17,349 nt of DNA from Bacteroidales bacterium (GTDB lineage Bacteria; Bacteroidota; Bacteroidia; Bacteroidales; UBA4181). Shown piece after piece: positions 7,863 through 15,728 of this stretch; within the stretch, counting starts at the first letter, position 1; every line of letters starts with the position of its first letter. Below the pieces are notes generated by a model, which saw only the letters and a list, made by a program, of their open reading frames with translations, had not been told where the DNA came from and ran no database searches. The stretch spans positions 1 through 17,349 of the forward strand of contig JAISDP010000081.1 of NCBI GenBank assembly GCA_031264715.1, in the 5' to 3' direction. The translations under genes and the position numbers were made by a program.

Positions 7863-7902
7863 ACCACTGAAGATATTTTATTGACTTGATTTTAAGAAGT
7901 CA

Positions 7903-7934
7903 CAAAGTAAATACAAATTAAAGTAATGTGCAAG
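7903..7934 (-). promoter_or_regulatory. Weak candidate promoter for prc
   Basis: On the minus strand CTTG (7934-7931) is followed after 20 nt by TTACTTTG (7910-7903), one mismatch from TAnnTTTG. The prc ATG begins at 7862, about 40 nt downstream. This is a plausible but unproven match. Confidence 0.3.
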
Positions 7935-7972
7935 TGTGTAACAATTTTGAATTTTGAATGATGAATTATAAT

Positions 7973-7980
7973 TAACTTTG
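7973..7980 (+). promoter_or_regulatory. Bacteroidota -7 box for the esterase gene
   Basis: TAACTTTG is a perfect match to TAnnTTTG and lies 24 nt before the ATG at 8005. TTTG motifs upstream (7946-7949 and 7953-7956) give spacings of 23 and 16 nt, neither ideal, so the -33 element is uncertain. The TTTTGAA-type heptamers here resemble those at 1236-1256. Confidence 0.5.
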
Positions 7981-8004
7981 CGCCGGAATATTAAAACAGG
8001 CATG

Positions 8005-9744
8005 ATGAAAAACATTTTTACATTGTTAATCGTTTTCGGTAGTTTCACCTTGTATGCCCAGGACATACCCAATGCAAGATTCCCTTTCGATCCTGCAAGG
8101 AAACAGCCGGTCGAAGATCGAAAGGGAGAAGTGTTTGAAAGGGAATTTGCGGATTCCAAAATATATCCGGGGACAAAACGCAAATATTGGGTATATGTCC
8201 CGGCGGCATATGCTCCCGACAAGCCGGCATGTCTGTATACAGGCATGGACGGGATATCCTTCGATGCTCCCACTGTTTTCGACAATCTGATTGAATCCGG
8301 CGAAATGCCGGTTACCATAGGCGTTTTTGTTCAATCGGGAACGGTGTATGATTCTAATAATGAAGTGATACGCTATAACCGAAGTAATGAGTTTGACAAA
8401 ACCGACGACACCTTTGCCCGCTTCCTTATAGAAGAACTCCTGCCTGATGCGGAAAAGCAGCAGACTGCGGATGGCAGGCCGGTACGGTTCTCCGGCGACC
8501 CGAACGACAGGGCTATTGCCGGTAACAGCAGCGGTGCGATATGCGCTTTCACAGCCGCATGGAACAGGCCGGATGTATGGAGCAGGGTGTTCAGCGCTAT
8601 CGGCACGTACGTCCCCATGCGCGGAGGCAACGAATATCCGGCGCTGATCCGCAAAACGGAACCCAAACCGCTGCGCATTTTCCTGCAGGACGGGGAAAAA
8701 GACACATGGAATCCGCTGTTCGGAAGCTGGTTCGATGCCAACCTGAACATGCAGTCGGCGTTAAGTTTTGCCGGCTACGAGATGACACATGCATGGGGGA
8801 CGGGTGGACACGACGGAAATCATGCACACGAAATCTTTCCCGATGTCATGCGCTGGCTGTGGAAAGGATGGCCGGCGAAAGTACAGTCCGGCCCGTCAAA
8901 AAACGATATGCTGGTACAGATACTTGACCCGGAACACCGCTGGGAGGAGGCGCCGATTCCTTCCATCCCGCAAGGAAACCTGTATTCCAACAGTCGCGGG
9001 GAACTGTTTTTTGCCGACAGTTCCGGTACGGTATACGGCATGAACGACCGGGGCCGGTGGGATCGGTTAATGCAACTGCCGACAGGAGAAAAGCTGATGG
9101 CGTGTGCGGAAAAGAAGCTTTACAGCATTGGCGGCAAAGGGAAAATCAACGTATATGCGGATGGCAAAAAACAGACGCTTTCCGGCAATTATCCCGGTGC
9201 AGAGGGATTGCTCGTTACCGCAAAAGGAATCTACCTGGCCCGGCGCGCTGCCGGAACAGAACGGGAGATATGGCTGCTCAACGGAAAGGGCGGGAAATCG
9301 CTCGTCGACGAAACAACACAGGGCGGGATACAAATGATGATTTCCCCCGACCACAGGATGCTGATCACAAGCGAGGAAAATTCACACTGGCTATACAATT
9401 ATACCGTCGAGCAGGATGCGGCAATCAGTAACCGGCAACGCTGGTACTGGCTACATAACACGGATAACCGTGATTTCGAAGTCAAGGGCAACATGATGTT
9501 CGATCTTAATGGTAATCTTTATGCGGCAACTCCCCTGGGTGTACAGGTTTGCGACCAGAACGGACGGGTCAGGGCTATTCTGACTTTACCGTCGGGAAAA
9601 ATAGACGCACTTGCATTCGCGGGGGCAGAAAAAGATATGCTTTATGTATTGTCGCAAGGCAAGCTGTACCGCAGAAAAATGAAGACGGAAGGTATTACGC
9701 CGGACGCGCCTCCGGTAAAAATCGCCTCACAGGGCGGAGGATAA
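8005..9744 (+). CDS. Secreted esterase (Esterase D/ferulate-esterase-like) with C-terminal beta-propeller domain
   Basis: This 579-residue protein has a signal peptide (MKNIFTLLIVFGSFTLYAQD) probably cleaved after LYA. Residues about 40-290 form an alpha/beta-hydrolase domain of the Esterase D (PF00756) type. It has RKYWVYVPAAY, a nucleophile elbow GNSSG with Ser175, an acidic candidate in LQDGEKDTWN (Asp229 or Asp233), and His in GGHDGNHAHE (His269 or His273). Residues about 300-570 are repetitive beta-strand blocks (GNLYSNSRGELFFADSSGTV, GNLYAATPLGVQVCDQNGR) typical of SMP-30/gluconolactonase-like propellers. This fusion occurs in Bacteroidota and Planctomycetota and suggests hydrolysis of esters on plant or host polysaccharide, but the substrate cannot be read from sequence. 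The start was chosen at the second ATG, four bases after AGG; ATG 8002 adds one Met. Upstream in-frame codons to 7978 lie inside the promoter. Confidence 0.88.
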   Translation: MKNIFTLLIVFGSFTLYAQDIPNARFPFDPARKQPVEDRKGEVFEREFADSKIYPGTKRKYWVYVPAAYAPDKPACLYTGMDGISFDAPTVFDNLIESGEMPVTIGVFVQSGTVYDSNNEVIRYNRSNEFDKTDDTFARFLIEELLPDAEKQQTADGRPVRFSGDPNDRAIAGNSSGAICAFTAAWNRPDVWSRVFSAIGTYVPMRGGNEYPALIRKTEPKPLRIFLQDGEKDTWNPLFGSWFDANLNMQSALSFAGYEMTHAWGTGGHDGNHAHEIFPDVMRWLWKGWPAKVQSGPSKNDMLVQILDPEHRWEEAPIPSIPQGNLYSNSRGELFFADSSGTVYGMNDRGRWDRLMQLPTGEKLMACAEKKLYSIGGKGKINVYADGKKQTLSGNYPGAEGLLVTAKGIYLARRAAGTEREIWLLNGKGGKSLVDETTQGGIQMMISPDHRMLITSEENSHWLYNYTVEQDAAISNRQRWYWLHNTDNRDFEVKGNMMFDLNGNLYAATPLGVQVCDQNGRVRAILTLPSGKIDALAFAGAEKDMLYVLSQGKLYRRKMKTEGITPDAPPVKIASQGGG

Positions 9745-9839
9745 ACCGGACAATAAATTATCGGTTATCGTGATTTTTCTAATCTATGACCTGTGAATTA
9801 AAAAAATAATTACCTTCGCAGCCGTAAGATTCCTCAAAA

Positions 9840-10283
9840 ATGAAACGGGTAATATCTGCTTTTTTATTAATAATCATAGCCTTGTCGTCCACTCACACGA
9901 CATGGGCATGGCATTATTGCGGAGGAATTTTGCAGTCCGTAACCCTTGCAGACGAAAATAAGGCTTGCTGCTGCGGAGGTAAAAGCGGGGATACAAACAA
10001 AACAGAAAGCAATAATAACGGGCACAATTCACCGGATATGCCACAGATCGGCAAATCCTGCTGCGCCAATTATTTAATTGATATTGAGACCGACAACTTC
10101 GATTTGTCCGGCTATGTCTCCGGAGCTGTTCAGCAAACATTACATCTGTTTTTCATACACAACAATCCATTGAAAATAAGCGATCCGGACAGTGTTTCGG
10201 TTTTACAAAACATTTTCCCGCCCGGAAAATTTGCCCGATACAATACGGATTTGCTTGCTTTGAACTGTATTCTACTAATTTGA
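9840..10283 (+). CDS. HYC_CC_PP family small exported protein, copper-locus associated
   Basis: This 147-residue protein has an N-terminal signal peptide (1-23). It shows the family hallmarks: HYC at 25-27 right after the signal, a CCC cluster at 43-45, CC at 74-75, and PP at 127-128 in IFPPGKF. The family is confined to Bacteroidota and typically sits next to CusA/CzcA-type efflux genes. The Cys and His residues suggest metal binding in the periplasm, but no biochemical role is established. A polar linker (about 47-68) separates the Cys clusters. It precedes cusA by 121 nt on the same strand. TACCTTCG at 9811-9818 is one mismatch from the -7 consensus and lies 22 nt before the start. The start is supported by the signal peptide. 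Confidence 0.85.
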   Translation: MKRVISAFLLIIIALSSTHTTWAWHYCGGILQSVTLADENKACCCGGKSGDTNKTESNNNGHNSPDMPQIGKSCCANYLIDIETDNFDLSGYVSGAVQQTLHLFFIHNNPLKISDPDSVSVLQNIFPPGKFARYNTDLLALNCILLI

Positions 10284-10292
10284 ATTTTAGCC

Positions 10293-10338
10293 GGCAGTCA
10301 CGGGCTGCCCGATATTTATCCGCGTGTAAATCACGCGG
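10293..10338. promoter_or_regulatory. Two hairpins between the HYC_CC_PP gene and cusA
   Basis: GGCAG (10293-10297) pairs with CTGCC (10305-10309), and CCGCGTG (10320-10326) pairs perfectly with CACGCGG (10332-10338) around a TAAAT loop. Neither is followed by a T-run, so an intrinsic terminator is not supported. They could be attenuator or mRNA-processing/stability elements that set different expression of the small protein and the pump. Confidence 0.5.
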
Positions 10339-10349
10339 TATGGTATGTC

Positions 10350-10375
10350 TGCATATTTACATGCAATGTATACAT
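10350..10375. promoter_or_regulatory. Inverted repeats ahead of cusA, possible operator
   Basis: TGCAT (10350-10354) is inverted as ATGCA (10361-10365), directly followed by the perfect palindrome ATGTATACAT (10366-10375). These lie 30-55 nt before the cusA ATG. A dyad here would suit a metal-responsive regulator, but no regulator gene is in the window and no TAnnTTTG box was seen nearby. Confidence 0.3.
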
Positions 10376-10404
10376 ATATAATATAAGGCATAAAATTCAA
10401 AAAC

Positions 10405-13400
10405 ATGCTTCATAAAATTATAAAGTATTTTTTAAACAATCGACTGCTTGTCATCTTATTGCTTCTCATCACTGTTGTATGGGGAATATTGGTATCGCCG
10501 TTTGACTGGCACGCCGGGATATTGCCCCGCGACCCGGTATCGGTGGATGCCATTCCCGACATCGGTGAAAACCAGCAGATTGTTGCCACGGAATGGATGG
10601 GGCGTTCTCCAAAAGACATTCAGGAGCAGATTACCTATCCGCTTACAACATCCCTGCTCGGCATTTCGGGAGTGAAGACCATCCGCAGCACCTCAATGTT
10701 CGGGATGTCGTTCATATACATCATTTTTGATGACGATATTGAGTTTTACTGGAGCCGGTCGCGTATCTTGGAAAAGCTCAATTCACTGCCTGCCGGGACA
10801 TTGCCGGAAGGAGTACAGCCTGCCTTAGGCCCCGACGCGACGGCTCTTGGGCAAATATACTGGTACACCCTCGAAGGACGGAATCCCGAAACCGGAGAAC
10901 CCGCAGGAAGCTGGAATCCCGACGAACTGCGGACTTTGCAGGATTTCTATGTAAAATATTCGTTGTCAACAGCCGAAGGAGTTGCAGAAGTCGCGTCTGT
11001 CGGAGGATTTGTCAAAGAGTACCAGGTAGAAATCAATCCGGATGCCATGCGTGCCTGCAACGTTTCGATCATGGACATCATGAGCGCCGTGCAGAAAAGC
11101 AATCTTGATATTGGCGCGGAAACAATAGAAATGAACAGGGCCGAGTATCTCGTTCGCGGACTGGGATATATACAGAATATATCCGACCTGGAAGAATCGG
11201 TGGTAACTGTGCGTAACGGAGTTCCCGTCAGGATAAAAGACGTTGCATTTGTAAACTTTGGACCGGCGACCCGTCGCGGAGGTCTGGACAAGGAAGGAGT
11301 TGAGGCGGTTGGCGGCGTGGTAGTAGCGCGTTACGGTTCGAATCCGATGCAGGTAATCGACAACGTGAAAAGCAAGATCACGGAGATGGAAACGGCTATG
11401 CCCCAGAAAGTTCTTGCCGACGGGACCGTCTCCAAAGTAACTGTTGTTCCGTTCTATGACCGCACGGGCCTCATCAGGGAAACCGTCGGCACCCTCGAAA
11501 CGGCGCTGACACATGAAATACTGATTTGCATTATTGTAATTATCGTGCTGGTATTCAACCTTCGGGCCTCCATCGTCATATCGAGTATTTTACCGGTTGC
11601 CGTGCTTATGACCTTTATTATCATGAAATATACCGGTATCGACGCCAATATCGTTGCCCTTTCCGGAATTGCCATTGCCATAGGCGTTATGGTCGATGTG
11701 GGAGTGGTTATTGTGGAAAATATTATCCGAAATACGGAAAGCGATAAAATAACGGTGAAACTTGTATATAAACGGGTTAAAGAAGTTGCCGGAGCGCTGA
11801 TAACCGGTATGCTGACAACCGTAATCAGCTTTCTGCCGGTGTTTACCATGCAGGCGCAGGAAGGGAAACTGTTTGGCCCGTTAGCTTATACCAAAACATT
11901 TGCACTCATATCGGCGTTCGTTGCCGGTTTTGTGCTGTTGCCGACAGTTGCGTATTACATACTGAAATTCAGAGTGAAACTTCCGTTGAAACATCCCGAA
12001 AGGGAAAAACATCCGAAAGGACCGAGGAGATTCATTTCCAAATGGGGAATAACCGCTGTTGTCCTCACATTTGTGCTGTATATTTTGACTTCGGAATGGC
12101 TGCCCATGGGTACGAAAGCAGGGTTTTCGCTCAATTTTATATTCGTGATTGCCGTTACGGGATTTATTCTCGCGATACTGTGGCTGCTGGTTATTTTCTA
12201 CGAACGCATTCTTCGCTGGTGTCTCGCCAACCGCTGGAAATTCATGCTGATTCCCCTGCTGACACTGTTTGCCGGCATGATGATATGGCGCAGTATGGGC
12301 AAGGAATTTATGCCAAGTCTCAACGAAGGCTCCTTTTTACTGATGCCAACGAGTATGCCGCACACGGGTATCGAACAGAATCTGCAACTGATTGGCGTTC
12401 TGGATAAACGCATCTCGGCTATTCCCGAAATAGAAACGGCTGTGGGCAAATGGGGACGCGTCAATTCGGCGCTTGATCCGGCGCCGGTACAAATGTTCGA
12501 GAATACAGTGAACTACCGCGCCGAATATCTGCTGGACAGGAACGGTCGCCGCAAACGCTTTAAGGTAAACGGAAAAGGCGAATTTCTGATAAATACGGAA
12601 AAAGGCGAAATACGGACGACAAATGACGGACGGGTAATTTCCGCCGACAGCCTGATTCCCGACAGGCGCGGCAAATATTTCAGACAGTGGAGATCGCATA
12701 TCAAAAACGCCGACGACATCTGGCAGGAAATCGTGAACGCGACGCATCTTCCGGGGCTGACTTCCGCACCCAAACTGCAGCCCATTGAAGCCCGCCTGGT
12801 CATGCTTTCAACGGGAATGAGGGCGCCCATGGGGATGAAAATCTACGGTCCCGATCTGGAAAGCATCGAACGCGCCGGCAAGGCTTTCGAATCGGCTTTG
12901 AAGGATATGCCTTCAATTCTGCCTTCGACAGTGTTTTACGACCGTGCTGTCGGCGCTCCGTACATCGAAATCAAACTGAACCGGCGCAGCATGTCGCGTT
13001 ACGGGATTACCGTGGCGGATTTGCAGGAGACAATAAGCGTCGCCGTGGGCGGTATGCCGCTCACCGGCACTGTGGAAGGACGCGAACGGTTTGCCGTACG
13101 CCTGCGTTATCCGCGTGAACTGCGCGACAGTCCCGAAGCCCTTTCCCGTCTAATAATCCCGACTGCGACAGGGGCGCAAATCCCTCTCGGCGACGTCGTT
13201 GATATCGAATATTCCCGCGGCGCCCAAATGATTCAGAGCGAAAATACTTTCCTTGTCGGCTACGTAATATTCGACAGGACGGCAGCAACGGCGGAAGTTG
13301 ATGTGGTTAGGGAAACGGACATGATATTGAAAGAAAAGATACAGTCGGGCGAACTTCAATTGCCTGCGGGAGTGTCGTATAAGTTTGCGGGAAATTACGA

Positions 13401-14019
13401 GCAGCAGCAGCGGGCTTCGAATCGCCTGCTGACAGTCGTTCCGCTGAGTTTGCTGTCGATTCTGCTGGTTCTTTATTTCAGGTTTCGTTCGGTAACTGCT
13501 TCCCTGATTCATTTTTCGGGCGTTTTTGTTGCATTTGCCGGAGGCTTTATCCTGCTGTGGCTCTATGCTCAACCGTGGTTTTTGAATTTTTCGGTCGGGG
13601 AAGAAAATCTGCGCGACCTGTTCCGGATACATCCGGTAAACCTGAGTATTGCGGTCTGGGTCGGTTTTATTGCCCTTTTTGGAATTGCCACCGACGACGG
13701 AGTGTTAATGGGAACATATATACATGATACGTTTATCGAAAGAAATCCGCTCACAAAGGACGATATACGCGAGGCAGTCGTTTATGCGGGACTGAAAAGA
13801 GTACGTCCTGCCGCCATGACAACCGCAATTACCCTGATAGCGCTTTTGCCCGTACTTACATCTACCGGCAAAGGTTCCGATATCATGATCCCCATGGCGA
13901 TTCCCACATTCGGCGGCATGTTGATTCAGAGCATGACAATGTTTATTGTCCCGGTGTTACAATGCTGGTGGAGAGAAAGCATATTGAAAAAGGAAAAACG
14001 GGAATATTATGATATATAA
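10405..14019 (+). CDS. cusA: CusA-type copper/silver RND efflux pump
   Basis: This 1204-residue inner-membrane HME-RND transporter uses proton motive force to drive Cu(I)/Ag(I) out through an adaptor and outer-membrane channel. The E. coli CusA methionine triad (Met573, 623, 672) maps to Met647 (FLLMPTSMP), Met697 (DPAPVQMFE) and Met800 (RLVMLSTGM). The TM4 proton-relay Asp maps to Asp431 in AIGVMVDVGVVIVENI. It is about 157 residues longer than E. coli CusA. The extra length comprises an N-terminal periplasmic insert near 33-45, two extra predicted helices (about 547-563 and 576-599), about 54 residues between Met697 and Met800 (roughly 709-765), and a loop near 1058-1078. It follows the HYC_CC_PP gene and was probably once directly followed by the small protein and cusC-like genes, now separated by an ATPase cassette. 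The stop lies inside the start of the repeat block. Confidence 0.93.
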   Translation: MLHKIIKYFLNNRLLVILLLLITVVWGILVSPFDWHAGILPRDPVSVDAIPDIGENQQIVATEWMGRSPKDIQEQITYPLTTSLLGISGVKTIRSTSMFGMSFIYIIFDDDIEFYWSRSRILEKLNSLPAGTLPEGVQPALGPDATALGQIYWYTLEGRNPETGEPAGSWNPDELRTLQDFYVKYSLSTAEGVAEVASVGGFVKEYQVEINPDAMRACNVSIMDIMSAVQKSNLDIGAETIEMNRAEYLVRGLGYIQNISDLEESVVTVRNGVPVRIKDVAFVNFGPATRRGGLDKEGVEAVGGVVVARYGSNPMQVIDNVKSKITEMETAMPQKVLADGTVSKVTVVPFYDRTGLIRETVGTLETALTHEILICIIVIIVLVFNLRASIVISSILPVAVLMTFIIMKYTGIDANIVALSGIAIAIGVMVDVGVVIVENIIRNTESDKITVKLVYKRVKEVAGALITGMLTTVISFLPVFTMQAQEGKLFGPLAYTKTFALISAFVAGFVLLPTVAYYILKFRVKLPLKHPEREKHPKGPRRFISKWGITAVVLTFVLYILTSEWLPMGTKAGFSLNFIFVIAVTGFILAILWLLVIFYERILRWCLANRWKFMLIPLLTLFAGMMIWRSMGKEFMPSLNEGSFLLMPTSMPHTGIEQNLQLIGVLDKRISAIPEIETAVGKWGRVNSALDPAPVQMFENTVNYRAEYLLDRNGRRKRFKVNGKGEFLINTEKGEIRTTNDGRVISADSLIPDRRGKYFRQWRSHIKNADDIWQEIVNATHLPGLTSAPKLQPIEARLVMLSTGMRAPMGMKIYGPDLESIERAGKAFESALKDMPSILPSTVFYDRAVGAPYIEIKLNRRSMSRYGITVADLQETISVAVGGMPLTGTVEGRERFAVRLRYPRELRDSPEALSRLIIPTATGAQIPLGDVVDIEYSRGAQMIQSENTFLVGYVIFDRTAATAEVDVVRETDMILKEKIQSGELQLPAGVSYKFAGNYEQQQRASNRLLTVVPLSLLSILLVLYFRFRSVTASLIHFSGVFVAFAGGFILLWLYAQPWFLNFSVGEENLRDLFRIHPVNLSIAVWVGFIALFGIATDDGVLMGTYIHDTFIERNPLTKDDIREAVVYAGLKRVRPAAMTTAITLIALLPVLTSTGKGSDIMIPMAIPTFGGMLIQSMTMFIVPVLQCWWRESILKKEKREYYDI

Positions 14020-14044
14020 CTATTTATACAACAAATATACGTAT

Positions 14045-14254
14045 TATAACTTGCCAAATCGTATGTTTTTTAGATACATTTGGCAGATTATATATCATTA
14101 TAACTTGCCAAATCATATATTTTTTACATACATTTGGCAGATTATATGTAATTATAATTTGCCAAATCGTATTTTTTTTAGATACATTTGGCAGGTTATA
14201 TGTAATTATAATCTGCCAAATCATATATTTTTTATACCTTTGTGGCAGTTTATA
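14045..14254 (+). repeat. Four 48-nt palindromes with exact 54-bp period
   Basis: The copies lie at 14045-14092, 14099-14146, 14153-14200 and 14207-14254. Each has an arm TATAACTTGCCAAAT, a T-rich centre, and an arm ATTTGGCAGATTATA (or GGTTATA). Each also carries a -33-like TTG in the left arm and TAnnTTTG in the right arm: 14051/14075, 14105/14129, and 14158/14183 (TTTG-N21-TACATTTG) for copies 1-3. The pairing is better as plus-strand RNA (C-G and U-G at the two variable positions) than as minus-strand RNA. Copy 4 is diverged in its right arm. The 18-codon period keeps a frame open across the array, so the ATPase could be mis-annotated with an 86-residue repeat leader. Confidence 0.92.
14212..14242 (+). 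promoter_or_regulatory. Promoter of the ATPase gene within palindrome 4
   Basis: TCTG at 14212-14215, a 19-nt spacer and TACCTTTG at 14235-14242 (perfect -7 consensus) place transcription start a few bases later, about 17 nt ahead of the ATG at 14267. This is the one repeat whose right arm departs from the common form (CCTTTGTGGCAG instead of CATTTGGCAG). Confidence 0.6.
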
Positions 14255-14266
14255 AAGAAAAAGTGT

Positions 14267-15682
14267 ATGAAAATAATAGGAAGAGATTTTGAACAAACAG
14301 CGCTGCAACAATATGTTAAATCAGACAAGCCGGAATTTGTAGCCGTATATGGACGTCGCAGAGTAGGGAAAACATTTCTGATAAAAGAATTTTTCAAACT
14401 TTCGTTTGCATTTTATGTCACCGGTTTAGCAAACGCAGGAAAAAAAGAACAGGTGAAAAATTTCAATGCCGCGCTGAACCACTATGGAGGAATGCCTTAT
14501 TCACAGGAAAAGTCATGGTTGGATATGTTTAGACAACTTATTCATTTACTGGAACATTCAAGAAAAAAGGGGAAAAAAGTTATCTTCATTGACGAATTAC
14601 CGTGGTTTGATACTCCACGTGCAGGATTCATTACAGCGCTGGAATATTTCTGGAATAGCTGGGCATCGTCGCGTCCGGATATTTTACTGATTGTATGCGG
14701 TTCGGCTACTTCATGGATGATTAACAAGCTGATTAAGAACCACGGAGGATTACACAATCGCGTTACTCGCCGTATGTTGATAGCTCCATTTACCTTAGGC
14801 GAGTGTGAAAAATTTTTCCAGCACAAAAAAATTGTAATGGACAGGCGAACAATTGTTGAAAATTATATGATTTTCGGAGGTGTTCCGTTCTATTTGGATA
14901 TGATAGAAAAGGGATTAAGTCTTCCACAAAATGTCGACAAACTCTGTTTTTCAAAAAACTGCACATTAAAAGACGAATTTTCAATCCTTTATGCCTCATT
15001 ATTCAACCATTCCGAGAAACATATTAAGGTAGTAAATACATTGGGGAAAAGAGCCAAAGGCATGACGCGTGAAGAAATTATAAGGGCAAGTAAACTGCAA
15101 GGCGGCGGACTGAGTCATGTACTTGAAGAGTTGGAACAATGCGGTTTTATACGCAAATACCAATCGTTTGAAAAAAAGAGTAAATATCCTGTTTTTCAAT
15201 TGGTTGATCCATATACTTTGTTCTATCTTCACTTTATTCGTCCGGGTACGGCAAACAAGCATTTCTGGACAAGCATGATCGACAATGCACGGCACCGTGC
15301 ATGGAGCGGCTATGCCTTTGAACTGGTCTGTCTGGTACACGAAGAACAAATCAAACACAAGCTTGGCATTTCCGGCGTAACGACGCATACCGCTTCGTGG
15401 CGCAGTCGTAACACCTCGCCCGGCGCGCAAATTGACCTGATCATAGACCGTAACGATAATGTTATCAATCTTTGCGAGATGAAATATATCAAGGAAGAAT
15501 TTGCTGTTGACCGGAAATATCACCAAAATATGTGTAACAAACGGGATTCGTTTTTACAGGAAACGAAAACCCGTAAAGCCGTTCATCTTACGCTAATTAC
15601 AACTTATGGCGTAAAACAGAACGACTATTATGGATTGATACAATCGGAAGTAAAAATGAATGATTTGTTTTGGGAACAATAA
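14267..15682 (+). CDS. Archaeal-type AAA+ ATPase with DUF234 PD-(D/E)XK-like C-terminus
   Basis: This 471-residue protein has a P-loop domain (about 1-210) with Walker A GRRRVGKT at 29-36, Walker B VIFIDE at 105-110, and CGSATSW at 144-150 as a sensor-like motif. A winged-helix-like segment (about 245-310) contains GMTREEIIRASKL. The C-terminal domain (about 320-471) has FE at 351-352, QIDLIID around Asp390 and NLCEMKY with Glu404/Lys406, matching a PD-(D/E)XK nuclease-fold core. This domain order is that of the PF01637 + DUF234 (PF03008) family, multiplied in Bacteroidota, archaea and Treponema genomes; its biological role is not established. The start was set at the ATG behind the promoter in palindrome 4 because GRDFEQ..L is the usual N-terminus. 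An upstream in-frame ATG at 14009 would only add translated palindromes and overlap cusA. All key residues are intact. Confidence 0.88.
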   Translation: MKIIGRDFEQTALQQYVKSDKPEFVAVYGRRRVGKTFLIKEFFKLSFAFYVTGLANAGKKEQVKNFNAALNHYGGMPYSQEKSWLDMFRQLIHLLEHSRKKGKKVIFIDELPWFDTPRAGFITALEYFWNSWASSRPDILLIVCGSATSWMINKLIKNHGGLHNRVTRRMLIAPFTLGECEKFFQHKKIVMDRRTIVENYMIFGGVPFYLDMIEKGLSLPQNVDKLCFSKNCTLKDEFSILYASLFNHSEKHIKVVNTLGKRAKGMTREEIIRASKLQGGGLSHVLEELEQCGFIRKYQSFEKKSKYPVFQLVDPYTLFYLHFIRPGTANKHFWTSMIDNARHRAWSGYAFELVCLVHEEQIKHKLGISGVTTHTASWRSRNTSPGAQIDLIIDRNDNVINLCEMKYIKEEFAVDRKYHQNMCNKRDSFLQETKTRKAVHLTLITTYGVKQNDYYGLIQSEVKMNDLFWEQ

Positions 15683-15728
15683 ATATATTATGATGATATA
15701 TAATTATTTACATAAAAAGTATATGTAT

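Noticed and set aside
14045..14254. CRISPR array
   Set aside because: The spacers between palindromes are 6 nt and nearly constant, the units are near-identical across the whole 54-bp period, and there are no cas genes.
14009..14266. N-terminal extension of the ATPase through the palindromes (YNLPNRIFFRYIWQ repeats)
   Set aside because: The 18-codon period keeps the frame open by arithmetic. The usual family N-terminus and a perfect -7 box at 14235-14242 place the start at 14267. The same pseudo-peptide is also open in the downstream repeats where no ATPase follows.
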